DNA of 64,000 bases from Comamonas piscis (GCF_014109725.1 NZ_CP058554.1:4092001-4156000); one strand, 5' to 3'. Shown: positions 18,094 to 26,821, numbered from the stretch's first letter. Numbers and translations: made by a program. The notes: generated by a model not told the origin, from the sequence alone.

Positions 18094-19779
18094 ATGGATT
18101 GGCTCAAAGGTATCTTGCACCAGGCGCCCGAGATAGCGCTGTTTGCATCGCTGGCACTTGGCTATGGGGTCGGCAAGCTGCGTTTTGGCTCGTTCCAGTT
18201 GGGGGGTGTGGCAGGCTCGCTGTTGGCGGCGGTGCTGATCAGCCAGGTGGGGGTGCAGATCGATTCGGGCATCAAGGCGGTGCTGTTTGCGCTGTTCATC
18301 TATGCCGTGGGCTTTGAGAGTGGGCCGCAGTTCTTTCGCTCCTTGGGGCGGCAGTCCATCAAAGAGATCTTGATGGCGGCGGTGGTCGCCATCTCCGGCC
18401 TGGTGACCGTCGTGGTGTTGGCGCGGGTGTTCAACCTGGACAAGGGCCTGGCAGCGGGCTTGGCCGCTGGCGGCATGACGCAGTCGGCCATCATCGGTAC
18501 GGCAGGCTCGGCCATCGAGAAACTGGGCCTGGCGGCCGACGAGGTGCAGCGCATGCAGGCCAATGTGGCCATCGGCTATGCGGTGACCTATATCTTTGGC
18601 TCCTTCGGCGCCATCTTGCTGTGCGTGAATGTGCTGCAGTGGCTGACCGGCCGCAAGATCCATGACGATGCCATCCAGGCCGAGCAGGAGATGCTCAAGG
18701 GCGTGCATGTCTATGGCGCGGGCGAATCGCCTGCGGCGCCTGATCTGGTGGGGCGCATTTTCAAGGTCAAGCAATCGGGCCGGACCGTGGCCGAGCTGGA
18801 GGCCAGTGCGCAGCAAGGCCCGGCCACCATTGAGCGCATCCGCCGCAAGAATGCGCTGGTGGGTGTGGACCCGCAGCTGGTGCTGGAGGCCGGCGACATC
18901 GTGCTGCTGGTGGGCCGGCGTGCAGCGGTGGTGGCCCTGGGTGCCAGTATCGGTGATGAGCTTCAAAGCGCTGAAGACATGGATGTGGTCATGGTGCGCC
19001 GGGATGTGTCCATCACCAACCCGCAGTACCTCAAGCGCAGCGTCAAGGACATCCTGGATAGCCTGACACCTGAGTTCAAGCACGGCGTTTATGCCGTGGC
19101 GCTGACGCGCTCGGGCGCGCCCTTGCCGATTACACCCGCCACCCTGATCGTGCCCGGCGATGTGGTGACCCTGTTTGGCACGCCCCAGGATGTGCAAAAT
19201 GCTGCGCAGTCGGTGGGGCCCATTCTCATCCCCAGCGACAAGACAGACTTTGTCTTCCACGGCCTGGGCATCACCGTCGGGCTGCTGATTGGGCTGCTGG
19301 TGGTGCGCATCGGCTCCATCCCCATCACCCTGGGCAGCGGCGGTGGCGCCCTGTTGGCAGGCCTGCTGTTTGGCTGGTGGCGCAGCCGCAAGCACACCCT
19401 GGGCAATATGCCCACTGCTGCCTCTGCCCTGCTGCGCGACCTGGGCCTTGCTGGTTTTGTGGCCATGGTCGGCCTGCAATCGGGCCAGCAGGCGGTGAGC
19501 ACGGTGATGGAGCAAGGCCTGAGCCTGTTCTTGATGGGCGTGGTGGTGACCATCGTGCCGCTGCTGATTGCGATGCTGTTTGGCAAGTATGTCCTGCGCT
19601 ATGAGAACGTCGCCATTTTTGCCGGCGCGCTGTCGGGCGCGCGCAGTGCCAACCCGGCCTTTGGCGAGGTGCTGGACAAGGCCGGCAACGCCATCCCCAC
19701 GGTGCCGTTTGCGATCACCTATGCGCTGGCCAATGTGTTTCTGACCCTGCTCGGCCCGCTGGTCATCGCCTTTGCCTGA
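18094..19779 (+). CDS. aspT: Aspartate:alanine antiporter AspT
   Basis: A 561-aa inner-membrane exchanger of the AAEx (YidE/AspT) family: two blocks of membrane helices flank a cytoplasmic middle (about residues 200-380) with two TrkA-C-like domains (IRRKNALVGVDPQLVLEAGD; LTRSGAPLPITPATLIVPGD). The conserved GGMTQSAIIGTAGSA and GALSGARSANPAFGEV loops match the family. It imports aspartate in exchange for alanine. The next gene encodes aspartate 4-decarboxylase, so the pair forms the electrogenic aspartate-to-alanine cycle: decarboxylation consumes a proton and antiport moves charge, generating proton-motive force. The gap between the two genes is 122 bases. Confidence 0.93.
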   Translation: MDWLKGILHQAPEIALFASLALGYGVGKLRFGSFQLGGVAGSLLAAVLISQVGVQIDSGIKAVLFALFIYAVGFESGPQFFRSLGRQSIKEILMAAVVAISGLVTVVVLARVFNLDKGLAAGLAAGGMTQSAIIGTAGSAIEKLGLAADEVQRMQANVAIGYAVTYIFGSFGAILLCVNVLQWLTGRKIHDDAIQAEQEMLKGVHVYGAGESPAAPDLVGRIFKVKQSGRTVAELEASAQQGPATIERIRRKNALVGVDPQLVLEAGDIVLLVGRRAAVVALGASIGDELQSAEDMDVVMVRRDVSITNPQYLKRSVKDILDSLTPEFKHGVYAVALTRSGAPLPITPATLIVPGDVVTLFGTPQDVQNAAQSVGPILIPSDKTDFVFHGLGITVGLLIGLLVVRIGSIPITLGSGGGALLAGLLFGWWRSRKHTLGNMPTAASALLRDLGLAGFVAMVGLQSGQQAVSTVMEQGLSLFLMGVVVTIVPLLIAMLFGKYVLRYENVAIFAGALSGARSANPAFGEVLDKAGNAIPTVPFAITYALANVFLTLLGPLVIAFA

Positions 19780-19844
19780 GCCGCGCTTCTGTTCTGGCTG
19801 ACCCCATTCGCATAGCGGCGGCACAGCGCCGCCTCCCCTCTTCC

Positions 19845-19880
19845 CGTTTATCTCGTTTATCTCGTTTAACGCGTTTATCA
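19845..19880. repeat. Four tandem 9-base repeats in the aspT-decarboxylase gap
   Basis: CGTTTATCT, CGTTTATCT, CGTTTAACG, CGTTTATCA: the CGTTTA core recurs at exact nine-base spacing four times. It ends 21 bases before the decarboxylase start, just upstream of its AAGGAG ribosome-binding site. It could be an unstable repeat tuning spacing or expression, or a protein-binding array. Confidence 0.75.
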
Positions 19881-19901
19881 ACGACTGCAAGGAGTTGCAC
19901 C

Positions 19902-21503
19902 ATGTCTCAGGACTACCAGCGTCTGGCCCATTTGAGCCCGTTTGAGCTTAAAGATGAATTGATCAAGGTGGCATCGGGCAAGGCCAATCGGCTGATGCTC
20001 AACGCCGGGCGCGGCAACCCCAACTTTCTGGCCACCACGCCGCGCCGCGCCTTCTTCCGCCTGGGGCTGTTTGCGGCGGCAGAGTCTGAGCTGTCGTATT
20101 CGTACATGACGGCAGGCGTCGGTGGCCTGGCCAATATCGAGGGCATCGAGAGCCGGTTTGAGCGCTATACGGCCGAGCACCGCGACCAAGAAGGCGTGCG
20201 CTTTCTGGGCAAGTCACTCAGCTATGTGCGCGACCAACTGGGCCTGGACCCTGCGGCCTTTCTGCATGAAATGGTGGACGGCATCCTGGGCTGCAACTAC
20301 CCGGTGCCGCCGCGCATGCTGAGCGTGAGCGAGCAGATCGTGCGCCAGTACATCGTGCGCGAGATGGCCGGCGGCGCGGTGCCGGTGGAGTCGGTGGACC
20401 TGTTTGCGGTGGAAGGTGGCACGGCCGCGATGGCCTATATCTTTGAGAGCCTGCGCATCAGCGGCCTGCTCAAGGCGGGGGACAAGGTCGCCATCGGCAT
20501 GCCGGTGTTCACGCCGTATATCGAGATCCCCGAGCTGGCCCAGTACGCGCTGGAGGAGGTACCCATCCATGCCGATCCGGACAATGGCTGGCAGTACTCC
20601 GACGCCGAGCTGGACAAGCTGCGCGACCCGGCCGTCAAGATCTTCTTCTGCGTCAACCCCAGCAATCCGCCCTCGGTCAAGATGGACCAGCGCAGCCTGG
20701 ACCGCATCAAGACCATCATTGCCGACCACCGGCCGGATCTGATGGTGCTGACCGACGATGTCTACGGCACCTTTGCCGATGACTTCCAGTCGCTGTTCTC
20801 GGTCTGCCCGCACAACACCTTGCTGGTCTATTCGTTCTCCAAGTACTTTGGCGCCACCGGCTGGCGCCTGGGCGTGATTGCCGCGCACAAGGAGAACATC
20901 TTTGACAAGGCGCTGGCACAGTTGCCAGAAAGCGCCAAGCAGGTGCTGGACGAGCGCTACCGCTCGCTATTGCCCGATGTGCGATCGCTCAAGTTCATCG
21001 ACCGGCTGGTGGCTGACAGCCGCGTGGTGGCGCTGAACCACACCGCCGGCTTGTCGACCCCGCAGCAGGTGCAGATGGTGCTGTTCTCGTTGTTTGCGTT
21101 GATGGACGAAGCCGATGCCTACAAGCAGGCGCTCAAGCAGCTGATCCGCCGCCGCGAAGCCACCCTGTACCGCGAGCTGGGCATGCCGCCGCTGCACAAC
21201 CCCAACTCCGTCAACTACTACAGCCTGATCGATCTGCAGAGCGTGACCTGCCGGCTCTATGGCCAGGAGTTCTCGGACTGGGCGGTGCAGCAATCCTCTA
21301 CCGGCGACATGCTGTTCCGCATTGCCGACGAGACCGGCATTGTGCTGCTGCCGGGCCGGGGCTTTGGCTCTGACCGGCCATCGGGCCGCGCGTCTTTGGC
21401 CAACCTGAACGAGTACCAGTACGCTGCCATTGGCCGCGCCTTGCGCAAGATGGTGGACGAGCTGCATGTGCAGTTCCAGGCGCAGTCAGGCGACAAGGGC
21501 TGA
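19902..21503 (+). CDS. Bifunctional aspartate aminotransferase / aspartate 4-decarboxylase
   Basis: A 533-aa PLP enzyme that converts L-aspartate to L-alanine and CO2 and also transaminates; family members form large oligomers. The catalytic lysine is K314 in SFSKYFGATGWR. The PLP-binding Asp lies in LTDDVYGTF and the Asn in VNPSNPPS. The long N-terminal extension with YSYMTAGVGG is characteristic of this family and absent from ordinary class I aminotransferases. AAGGAG seven bases upstream fixes the start. It follows aspT on the same strand and completes the aspartate/alanine energy cycle. Confidence 0.93.
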   Translation: MSQDYQRLAHLSPFELKDELIKVASGKANRLMLNAGRGNPNFLATTPRRAFFRLGLFAAAESELSYSYMTAGVGGLANIEGIESRFERYTAEHRDQEGVRFLGKSLSYVRDQLGLDPAAFLHEMVDGILGCNYPVPPRMLSVSEQIVRQYIVREMAGGAVPVESVDLFAVEGGTAAMAYIFESLRISGLLKAGDKVAIGMPVFTPYIEIPELAQYALEEVPIHADPDNGWQYSDAELDKLRDPAVKIFFCVNPSNPPSVKMDQRSLDRIKTIIADHRPDLMVLTDDVYGTFADDFQSLFSVCPHNTLLVYSFSKYFGATGWRLGVIAAHKENIFDKALAQLPESAKQVLDERYRSLLPDVRSLKFIDRLVADSRVVALNHTAGLSTPQQVQMVLFSLFALMDEADAYKQALKQLIRRREATLYRELGMPPLHNPNSVNYYSLIDLQSVTCRLYGQEFSDWAVQQSSTGDMLFRIADETGIVLLPGRGFGSDRPSGRASLANLNEYQYAAIGRALRKMVDELHVQFQAQSGDKG

Positions 21504-21601
21504 GCGGGTTAGCGGATTAGCGGCTGAGCAGGTGCAGCGCAGGTACGCCCTGCTCTGCCCTGCCGCCACCTGAGCACATCCGCAGCAGGCCCAGCGGCGC
21601 G

Positions 21602-24010
21602 CTAAAACAGCTCCTGCTGCATGGAGGTCAGGCTGTTGAAATCCTCACCCAGCGGCTGCAAGATGGCATCGGCAATCGGCTGCAGTTGCTTGCTCAGGTA
21701 GTGCTCGTAGTCGATGGGCGACTGGCGCACCTCCAAGGGCTCCGGCCCGTTCTTACCCATCACATAGCGGATCCAACCACCACGTTGGTACTGCAGCGGG
21801 CGGCCCAGGCGCGCGTTGTAGTCATCGGCCATGCGGGCGGCGCGCACCTGCGGCGGCAGGTTGGCCACATAGGCATCCAGCCGGTGGCGCAGGCGCTTGC
21901 GGTAGATCAGCTGGTCGTCCTTTTTGCCGGCCAAGGTGGCCTGCGCATAGTCGATCACAAAGTCGCGGTAGGGCTCGCCCTGGAAGACGCGCGACAGCAG
22001 CCCTTCCTGGAACTGGCGCGCCAACGGCGTCCAGTCGCTGCGCGCCATCTCCAGCCCCCGGTAGACCATGGCCTCTTGCCCATCGGCATCCACACTCAGG
22101 CCCGCATAGCGCTTTTTGCTGCCCACATCCGAGCCCCGAATGGTGGGCATGAAGAACTTCTTGTAGTGCGTGTCGAACTCAATTTCGAGAAAGCTCTCCA
22201 GGTTCTGTTCCTGGCGCAGGCCTTGCGTCCACCAGGCATTGATGTCCTTGACCAGCGATGTGGCGACCGCATGCGCTTCCTGGTTGCTGTGGGCACGGCC
22301 CAGCCAGATAAAGATCGAATCCGTATCCCCGTAGATGACCTCGTAGCCGCGCTGCTGCACCAACGCCTTGGTGCGCTTGACCATCTCATGGCCGCGCAAG
22401 GTGATCGACGAGATCAGCGCCGGGTTGAAGAAGCGGCATTCCGTCGCACCCAGCACCCCGGCAAAGGAGTTCATCACTAACTTGAGTGCCTGCGACAGCG
22501 GCTCGTTCTTGCTGCGCTTGGCCTCATCGCGCGCGCGCCAGAGCGTGGTGACGATCTCGGGCAGGCAGTGCTTGTCGCGCGAGAAGCGCGTGTCCATCGG
22601 CCCGCGAATCAGCGATGCGGTATCACTGCCATGCAGGCCTTCGGCCAGGCCTACCGGGTCGACCAGGTAGGTGCGGATGATCGAGGGGTAGAGACTTTTG
22701 TAATCGAGCACCACCACCGAGTCATAAAAGCCGGGCCGCGAATCCAGCACATAGCCGCCGGGTGAGGACTTGCCCCGCACATCGCCCACATTGGGTGCCA
22801 CATAACCCTGGCGGTGCATGCGCGGCAGGTAGTGGTGGCTGAATGCAGCAATCGAGCCGCCAAACTGGTCCAGCTGCAGGCCGGTGGCATGCGCCCGCTC
22901 CATCGCAAACTGCAGCAGCTGGGCCTTGTCAAAAATGCGCAGCACCAGCTCGCAATCGCGGATGTTGTAGGTAGCCAGCGCCGGCTTGTCCTCCTGGTAG
23001 CGGCGCTCGATCTCGGCCATCTTGTCGTACTCGTCGCCAATGTCCTTGCCCTCGCCCAGCAAGGCCTGAGCCACGTTCTCCAGGCTGAACGACGGAAAGC
23101 TCCAGACCGCCGCCCGCAAGGCCTCGATGCCATCGATGACCGCGCGCCCCGGCATCGGCGCGAACCAGTAGTCTTGCTTGCCCGGGTGTGCCCGCCAGGC
23201 AATGGGCCGGCCCTCACGCCCCAGCAGCAGCGGGGTGGCACAGTCATCCGCCGTCTTTTGCAGCACCCGCAGGTCGAACTGAATGACATTCCAGCCAACG
23301 ATGACATCCGGGTCATGGCGCGCAAACCAGGCGTTGAGCTGCTCGATCATCGCCTTGCGGCTGGCGCAATAGATCAGCCGGAAGTCGCTGGTTGGTTCTG
23401 AGTCTTCTGTTTGTTCTGTTTGTTTTGCCTGTGCCGTTGGCGCCGGTGCATCGCCCAGCATGAACACCACCCGCTCACCCACGCCATCCAGCGCAATCGA
23501 GTACAGATCCTGGTGCTGGCTGGTTTCGATATCAAGCGACACGACTTTGAGCGCAGGCCGGTAGGCAGGCGCGGGCAACAGCCGGCAGTCCACCAGCGCT
23601 CCATCCACCGCCTGCCCACCTTCTATCTGGACGCCCGCCGTTATAAAGCGCTCCATCAAATAGCGCTCATGAGGCCGCACATCGGCTTCCAGTAGCGGCA
23701 CATCAAGCTGCTTCAACCCACGCGTGAGTTTGCCCAGCTGCCGGTAGTGCTTGGCATACACCCCCAGCACCGGCTCCTGCTGAAAACTCTTGAGGGCCAG
23801 CTCGCGCAGATCCATATCCGGCATCGCCAGCAACTGCGTCTGCACCACCACCCGGTGCCGCGCCTCCACAAAAGCCACCGACATCTGCCGCGTCAGCAGC
23901 ACTTTCAATGGGCCGGCCTCCGTCGCCAACCAGTACTCAATCTCCGTGCCCGCAGCCGTGTCCCGCCAATGGCGGGTCAGGATGAAACCTTGTTGGGGGG
24001 TGGTGGGCAC
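21602..24010 (-). CDS. polB: DNA polymerase II (family B)
   Basis: An 802-aa family B polymerase, usual length. The 3'-5' exonuclease shows SLDIET (Exo I) and VGWNVIQFDL (Exo II). The polymerase core shows LDYKSLYPSI (motif A), KLVMNSFAGVLG (motif B) and YGDTDSIF (motif C). It acts in restart and translesion synthesis in the SOS response of other bacteria. A short Gln/Thr/Glu-rich insert (about residues 203-218) between exonuclease motifs comes from a TTTGTTCTG-type repeat. I found no LexA box of the CTGT-N8-ACAG type just upstream. It marks the GC-rich border of the AT-rich island. Confidence 0.96.
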   Translation of the reverse strand: MPTTPQQGFILTRHWRDTAAGTEIEYWLATEAGPLKVLLTRQMSVAFVEARHRVVVQTQLLAMPDMDLRELALKSFQQEPVLGVYAKHYRQLGKLTRGLKQLDVPLLEADVRPHERYLMERFITAGVQIEGGQAVDGALVDCRLLPAPAYRPALKVVSLDIETSQHQDLYSIALDGVGERVVFMLGDAPAPTAQAKQTEQTEDSEPTSDFRLIYCASRKAMIEQLNAWFARHDPDVIVGWNVIQFDLRVLQKTADDCATPLLLGREGRPIAWRAHPGKQDYWFAPMPGRAVIDGIEALRAAVWSFPSFSLENVAQALLGEGKDIGDEYDKMAEIERRYQEDKPALATYNIRDCELVLRIFDKAQLLQFAMERAHATGLQLDQFGGSIAAFSHHYLPRMHRQGYVAPNVGDVRGKSSPGGYVLDSRPGFYDSVVVLDYKSLYPSIIRTYLVDPVGLAEGLHGSDTASLIRGPMDTRFSRDKHCLPEIVTTLWRARDEAKRSKNEPLSQALKLVMNSFAGVLGATECRFFNPALISSITLRGHEMVKRTKALVQQRGYEVIYGDTDSIFIWLGRAHSNQEAHAVATSLVKDINAWWTQGLRQEQNLESFLEIEFDTHYKKFFMPTIRGSDVGSKKRYAGLSVDADGQEAMVYRGLEMARSDWTPLARQFQEGLLSRVFQGEPYRDFVIDYAQATLAGKKDDQLIYRKRLRHRLDAYVANLPPQVRAARMADDYNARLGRPLQYQRGGWIRYVMGKNGPEPLEVRQSPIDYEHYLSKQLQPIADAILQPLGEDFNSLTSMQQELF

Positions 24011-24244
24011 GGTAGACGAAGCGAACAGAAGGGAGCCGACGGCAGCGCCTTCTATTGTCGTCGTTCAGTGCAGAGATCATGCCCAGCTAGCGGAATTCTC
24101 AGACGGCGATGCTCTTTCTCGGTTCCTTTAAGAGAGGAAGTTGCTGAACCTATCCTTCAAGGGTCGCTGGTATGAGGGATATTTCCACAAAAACCGAATT
24201 CTTTCACTATCGAAAAATAAAAATGCGCATCATCAAGCCGCCTA

Positions 24245-24682
24245 TCACCGCATATTGCCACCACCGCACGACTGAGTTTCGATGCATTTGGGCTGTATGC
24301 TGATTCCCAGTGTATTGAAATAGTACTTTTCAGCTGCTTTTGACTTTGGTTTTTTAGGCCAATTTATATATTCAACTTCAACTCCGTCTCAAACCAATGG
24401 AGCGAGCAATTTAGAAATATTCCTCAAACGTTCTGCAGAGACATTTTCAGTATTTTTATCATTTACACTGTAATTTGTAAAAACCAAAACTGAGCTAGTA
24501 TCATAAAAATCCCTCGAATCAATAAACCATAGCACTACAGTACGCGCGGAGGACTTGCCAATGGTAGTACTTTCCTCCTCGAACTCAATGAACTGCTGCA
24601 GACCACCTAGCGTACATGCAACGGCAGGAGAGTTTACGATGAAAGATAAAACAATGGCAATATATCTTATAGCATTTATCAT
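24245..24682 (-). pseudogene. Island small-protein copy 4, interrupted by one in-frame stop
   Basis: Paralogue of the small exported proteins in this island. It would be 145 aa long but for a single TGA at 24389-24391, after the conserved LLAPLV. Downstream of it the same frame continues with the family sequence EYINWPKKPKSKAAEKYYFN, LGISIQPKC and a Cys-tail ending GGGNMR before a proper stop. The N-terminus has a signal peptide (IAIVLSFIVNSPAVAC). The nonsense codon removes the conserved C-terminal half; the tail also reads SCGGG instead of SCCGG. Otherwise the copy is little decayed, so the loss looks recent. Confidence 0.85.
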
Positions 24683-24802
24683 TAATCGTCACTTACAAGA
24701 CTATAAATACGCATAGAAAATATGTGCCCAGACTCCATTCACAATAATTTCAACAAGTCAAAATGAGTTATGCTTCAAATAACTAGTTTATTAAATTTTG
24801 CG

Positions 24803-25237
24803 TCAACGCATATTACCTCCGCAACAGGAATGCGTTTCAATGCATTTGGGTTGAATACTAATTCCCAACGTATTAAAATAGTAATCATCAACCACTTTTA
24901 TATCTGATTTTCTGGGTGAATTGACATATTCAATTTTTACCTTATGCATTACAAGAGGAGCAAGCAATCTAGAAATATTATTTAAACGTTCACTTGAGAT
25001 ATTTCGACTTGCATCATCCCCTTCATCATAATCAATATGAACTAAAACTGAACTAATTCCGTCAATATCTCGCCAATCAATAAACCACAATGCAATATTC
25101 TTCGCCGTGGAGGCGCCTAGGGTTGCATCACTCTTCACATACTCAACGTACTTCTCTAGACCAAAGGGTTTACATGCCATAGCAGAAAAGCTCATCATCA
25201 ACAAGGTATTCAGTAGCAAGAGCCTCAAAACTTTCAT
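24803..25237 (-). CDS. Island small exported Cys-tailed protein, copy 3 (putative immunity protein)
   Basis: Intact 144-aa member of the tandem family. The signal peptide (RLLLLNTLLMMSFSAMAC) is followed by the shared core: TLGASTAKNIALWFIDWRDI, GISSVLV, ISSERLNNISRLLAPLV, YYFNTLGISIQPKC and the tail ETHSCCGGNMR. A conserved Cys at the predicted signal-cleavage site may be a lipidation site or a disulfide partner. AAAGGG precedes the ATG at good spacing. I recognise no named family. Position beside a metallopeptidase toxin candidate and tandem duplication suggest periplasmic immunity, which is inference. Confidence 0.75.
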   Translation of the reverse strand: MKVLRLLLLNTLLMMSFSAMACKPFGLEKYVEYVKSDATLGASTAKNIALWFIDWRDIDGISSVLVHIDYDEGDDASRNISSERLNNISRLLAPLVMHKVKIEYVNSPRKSDIKVVDDYYFNTLGISIQPKCIETHSCCGGNMR

Positions 25238-25352
25238 GCCACACCCTTTGCAATTAGAACGATGAAAGTATGCATAAACTATATAGATTTAATAATCCGT
25301 ATTAAAAGATTTTACCAATTTCGGAAATGCTTTATTTTTACTTAAATCCCTG

Positions 25353-25787
25353 TCAACGTCTGTCACCACCACAACATGAATGCGTTTCAATACATTTAGG
25401 CTGAATGCTAATTCCCAAAATATTGAAATAGTAATTATCGGCAGTTTTAGAATGTGGCTTTCTGGGCCAATTAACATATTCAATTTTTACATTTTGCGCT
25501 ACAAGTGGAGCAAGCAACCTAGAAACATTGGTTAAACGTATATTGGAAATATCTTGACTTGCATTAACTTCCTCATTGTAATACGTCATGACCAAAACTG
25601 AACTAATGCCATCAATATCTCGCCAATCAATGAACCACAATGCAATATCTTTTGCCCGGGAGGCCCCAATGGTTAAATCTCCCTTATCGAATTCAATAAA
25701 CTGCTCTAGATTCCCAAGTTTACATGCTACAGCATTAGAATTTACAGTCAAAAAAACAATCATCAATAGATATTTAATAACTCCCAT
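25353..25787 (-). CDS. Island small exported Cys-tailed protein, copy 2 (putative immunity protein)
   Basis: Intact 144-aa family member, starting MGVIKYLL; AAGGAG lies six bases upstream and an in-frame ATG ten codons earlier is poorly placed. The signal peptide ends at NSNAVAC. The core reads TIGASRAKDIALWFIDWRDI, NVSRLLAPLV, IEYVNWPRKPHSK, ILGISIQPKC with tail SCCGGDRR. It lies 26 bases after the truncated second metallopeptidase, the same spacing as copy 1 after the intact metallopeptidase, so the two are duplicated toxin-partner units. The AT-rich codon use differs sharply from flanking genes. Confidence 0.77.
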   Translation of the reverse strand: MGVIKYLLMIVFLTVNSNAVACKLGNLEQFIEFDKGDLTIGASRAKDIALWFIDWRDIDGISSVLVMTYYNEEVNASQDISNIRLTNVSRLLAPLVAQNVKIEYVNWPRKPHSKTADNYYFNILGISIQPKCIETHSCCGGDRR

Positions 25788-25813
25788 TGCCATCTCCTTG
25801 TAAAAAAGAACAT

Positions 25814-26017
25814 TCAAGCTATCGCCAAAATGTATGCCGCCAAGCCATCAGAATTCATCCTCGCTTTGACATCCGCAAAATTTCTAGACTCGCTGTTAAC
25901 ACCAGGGAAATAGTCAATAGAACTTGCAACTCCATGAAAATCCATCACCTCATGAAGAAGTGTCAGCAACTGCGGATCTCTCACTGCAGAACTTTGATTT
26001 TCATATAGATAACCCAT
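25814..26017 (-). pseudogene. C-terminal remnant of a second M35-like metallopeptidase
   Basis: These 67 codons align end to end with the last 67 of the intact island metallopeptidase (MGYLYENQ against MGYSYGRT; QLLTLLHEVMDF against QLLTLIHEVTHF; GLAAYILAIA at the end). The zinc motif HExxH has become HEVMD, so the second His ligand is lost and the fragment cannot form the family's zinc site. The N-terminal three quarters are missing. Homology starts exactly where an IS481-type fragment ends, so the gene was truncated by insertion and deletion. Whether the stub is translated is unknown. Confidence 0.85.
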
Positions 26018-26150
26018 GCTTTTCCATTAGCAGACGATCTGCTCGGCAATACCAAAACGCTGGGCCGGCACGCTGGTAATCTCATCGCTGGCAGCGATCA
26101 GGGCACAGTGCCGTAGTGGTGCGGGCATTCATGTGCAGGGCTATTTGCAT
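26018..26150 (-). mobile_element. IS481-type transposase N-terminal fragment (degenerate)
   Basis: Read on the minus strand it starts MQIALHMNARTT, typical of IS481-family transposases. After a frameshift it continues IAASDEITSVPAQRFGIAEQ IV, the first helix-turn-helix of that family, then an in-frame TAA, then WK. Only about 43 codons remain, joined in frame to the metallopeptidase remnant. It is GC-rich in an AT-rich surrounding, as expected for a foreign insertion. No catalytic DDE region or opposite end is present, so it is immobile. Recognition is by memory of the family N-terminus. Confidence 0.7.
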
Positions 26151-26365
26151 ATATGGAACCCTAGTCGACTGCAGTGACTGTACAAGCTCACGCAGTACTT
26201 CGCGAGCCATGAACAGTCGATATCGGTTTCGTCTATGCAATCATCAGGAATGCGACAACTGTAGATTTGTACAAAAAATATAGACAGCTAATTTTCACCC
26301 ATAAAAGGCTTCGACAAAACCACCAATTGTTTACGGTTCAAAAATTAAAATATTTTAATTTATTA
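26151..26365. other. 215-base spacer between copy 1 and the IS fragment
   Basis: No reading frame of coding character is visible here. The end nearer the IS fragment (26151-26230) is more GC-rich and probably contains the element's 5' untranslated end. A TGTTCATGG-type sequence on the minus strand near 26215 could be what is left of its terminal repeat, but I could not confirm that. Confidence 0.3.
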
Positions 26366-26797
26366 TCAACGCATGTTACCCCCGCAACATGAATCCGTCT
26401 CCATGCATTTCGGTTGAATGCTAATTCCTAGCGTATTAAAATAATATTTTTCAGCGGCTTTTGATTTTGGTTTTTTTGGCCAATTAATGAATTCAATGTT
26501 GACATCCCCAACCAACGGGGCGAGCAATTTAGAAATATTTCTTAAGCGCTCAGCCGAGATATTTTTAGTATTTATATCATTTACATCGTAATGTGTAAAA
26601 ACCAAAACCGAGCTAATACCACCAATATCTCTCCGTTCAATAAACCATAGCGCTACACTGCGCGCCGTGGACTTACCTATGGTTGTCTCTCTTTCCTTGA
26701 ATTCAATGAACTGCTCTAAGCCAGATAGCTTGCATGCAATGACAGGAGAGCTTACGAAAAAAAATAATGCAATCGCAAGATATTTGATGGCGTTCAT
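26366..26797 (-). CDS. Island small exported Cys-tailed protein, copy 1 (putative immunity to the metallopeptidase)
   Basis: Intact 143-aa protein encoded 24 bases after the metallopeptidase stop, so almost certainly co-transcribed with it. The start MNAIKYLAI is preceded by GGAGAG at normal spacing. A Sec-type signal peptide ends at SSPVIAC. The mature part carries LEQFIEFKERETTIGKS, ALWFIERRDIGGISSVLV, ISAERLRNISKLLAPLV, INWPKKPKSKAAEKYYFN and LGISIQPKC, ending SCCGGNMR. Four Cys are shared by the family. A secreted partner fits a toxin that acts in the periplasm. The protein family is not one I can name; inhibition of the neighbouring peptidase is inference from context. Confidence 0.8.
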   Translation of the reverse strand: MNAIKYLAIALFFFVSSPVIACKLSGLEQFIEFKERETTIGKSTARSVALWFIERRDIGGISSVLVFTHYDVNDINTKNISAERLRNISKLLAPLVGDVNIEFINWPKKPKSKAAEKYYFNTLGISIQPKCMETDSCCGGNMR

Positions 26798-26821
26798 TCT
26801 AACTCTCCAATACTTCAACAC

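Noticed and set aside
24011..24130. LexA box upstream of polB
   Set aside because: SOS control is expected from other bacteria, so I searched for CTGT-N8-ACAG; only a half-site CTGTTCG is present.
24245..26797. CRISPR-like array
   Set aside because: The repeats in this region are whole paralogous genes with coding divergence, not short identical repeats with spacers. No CRISPR array is seen anywhere in the window.
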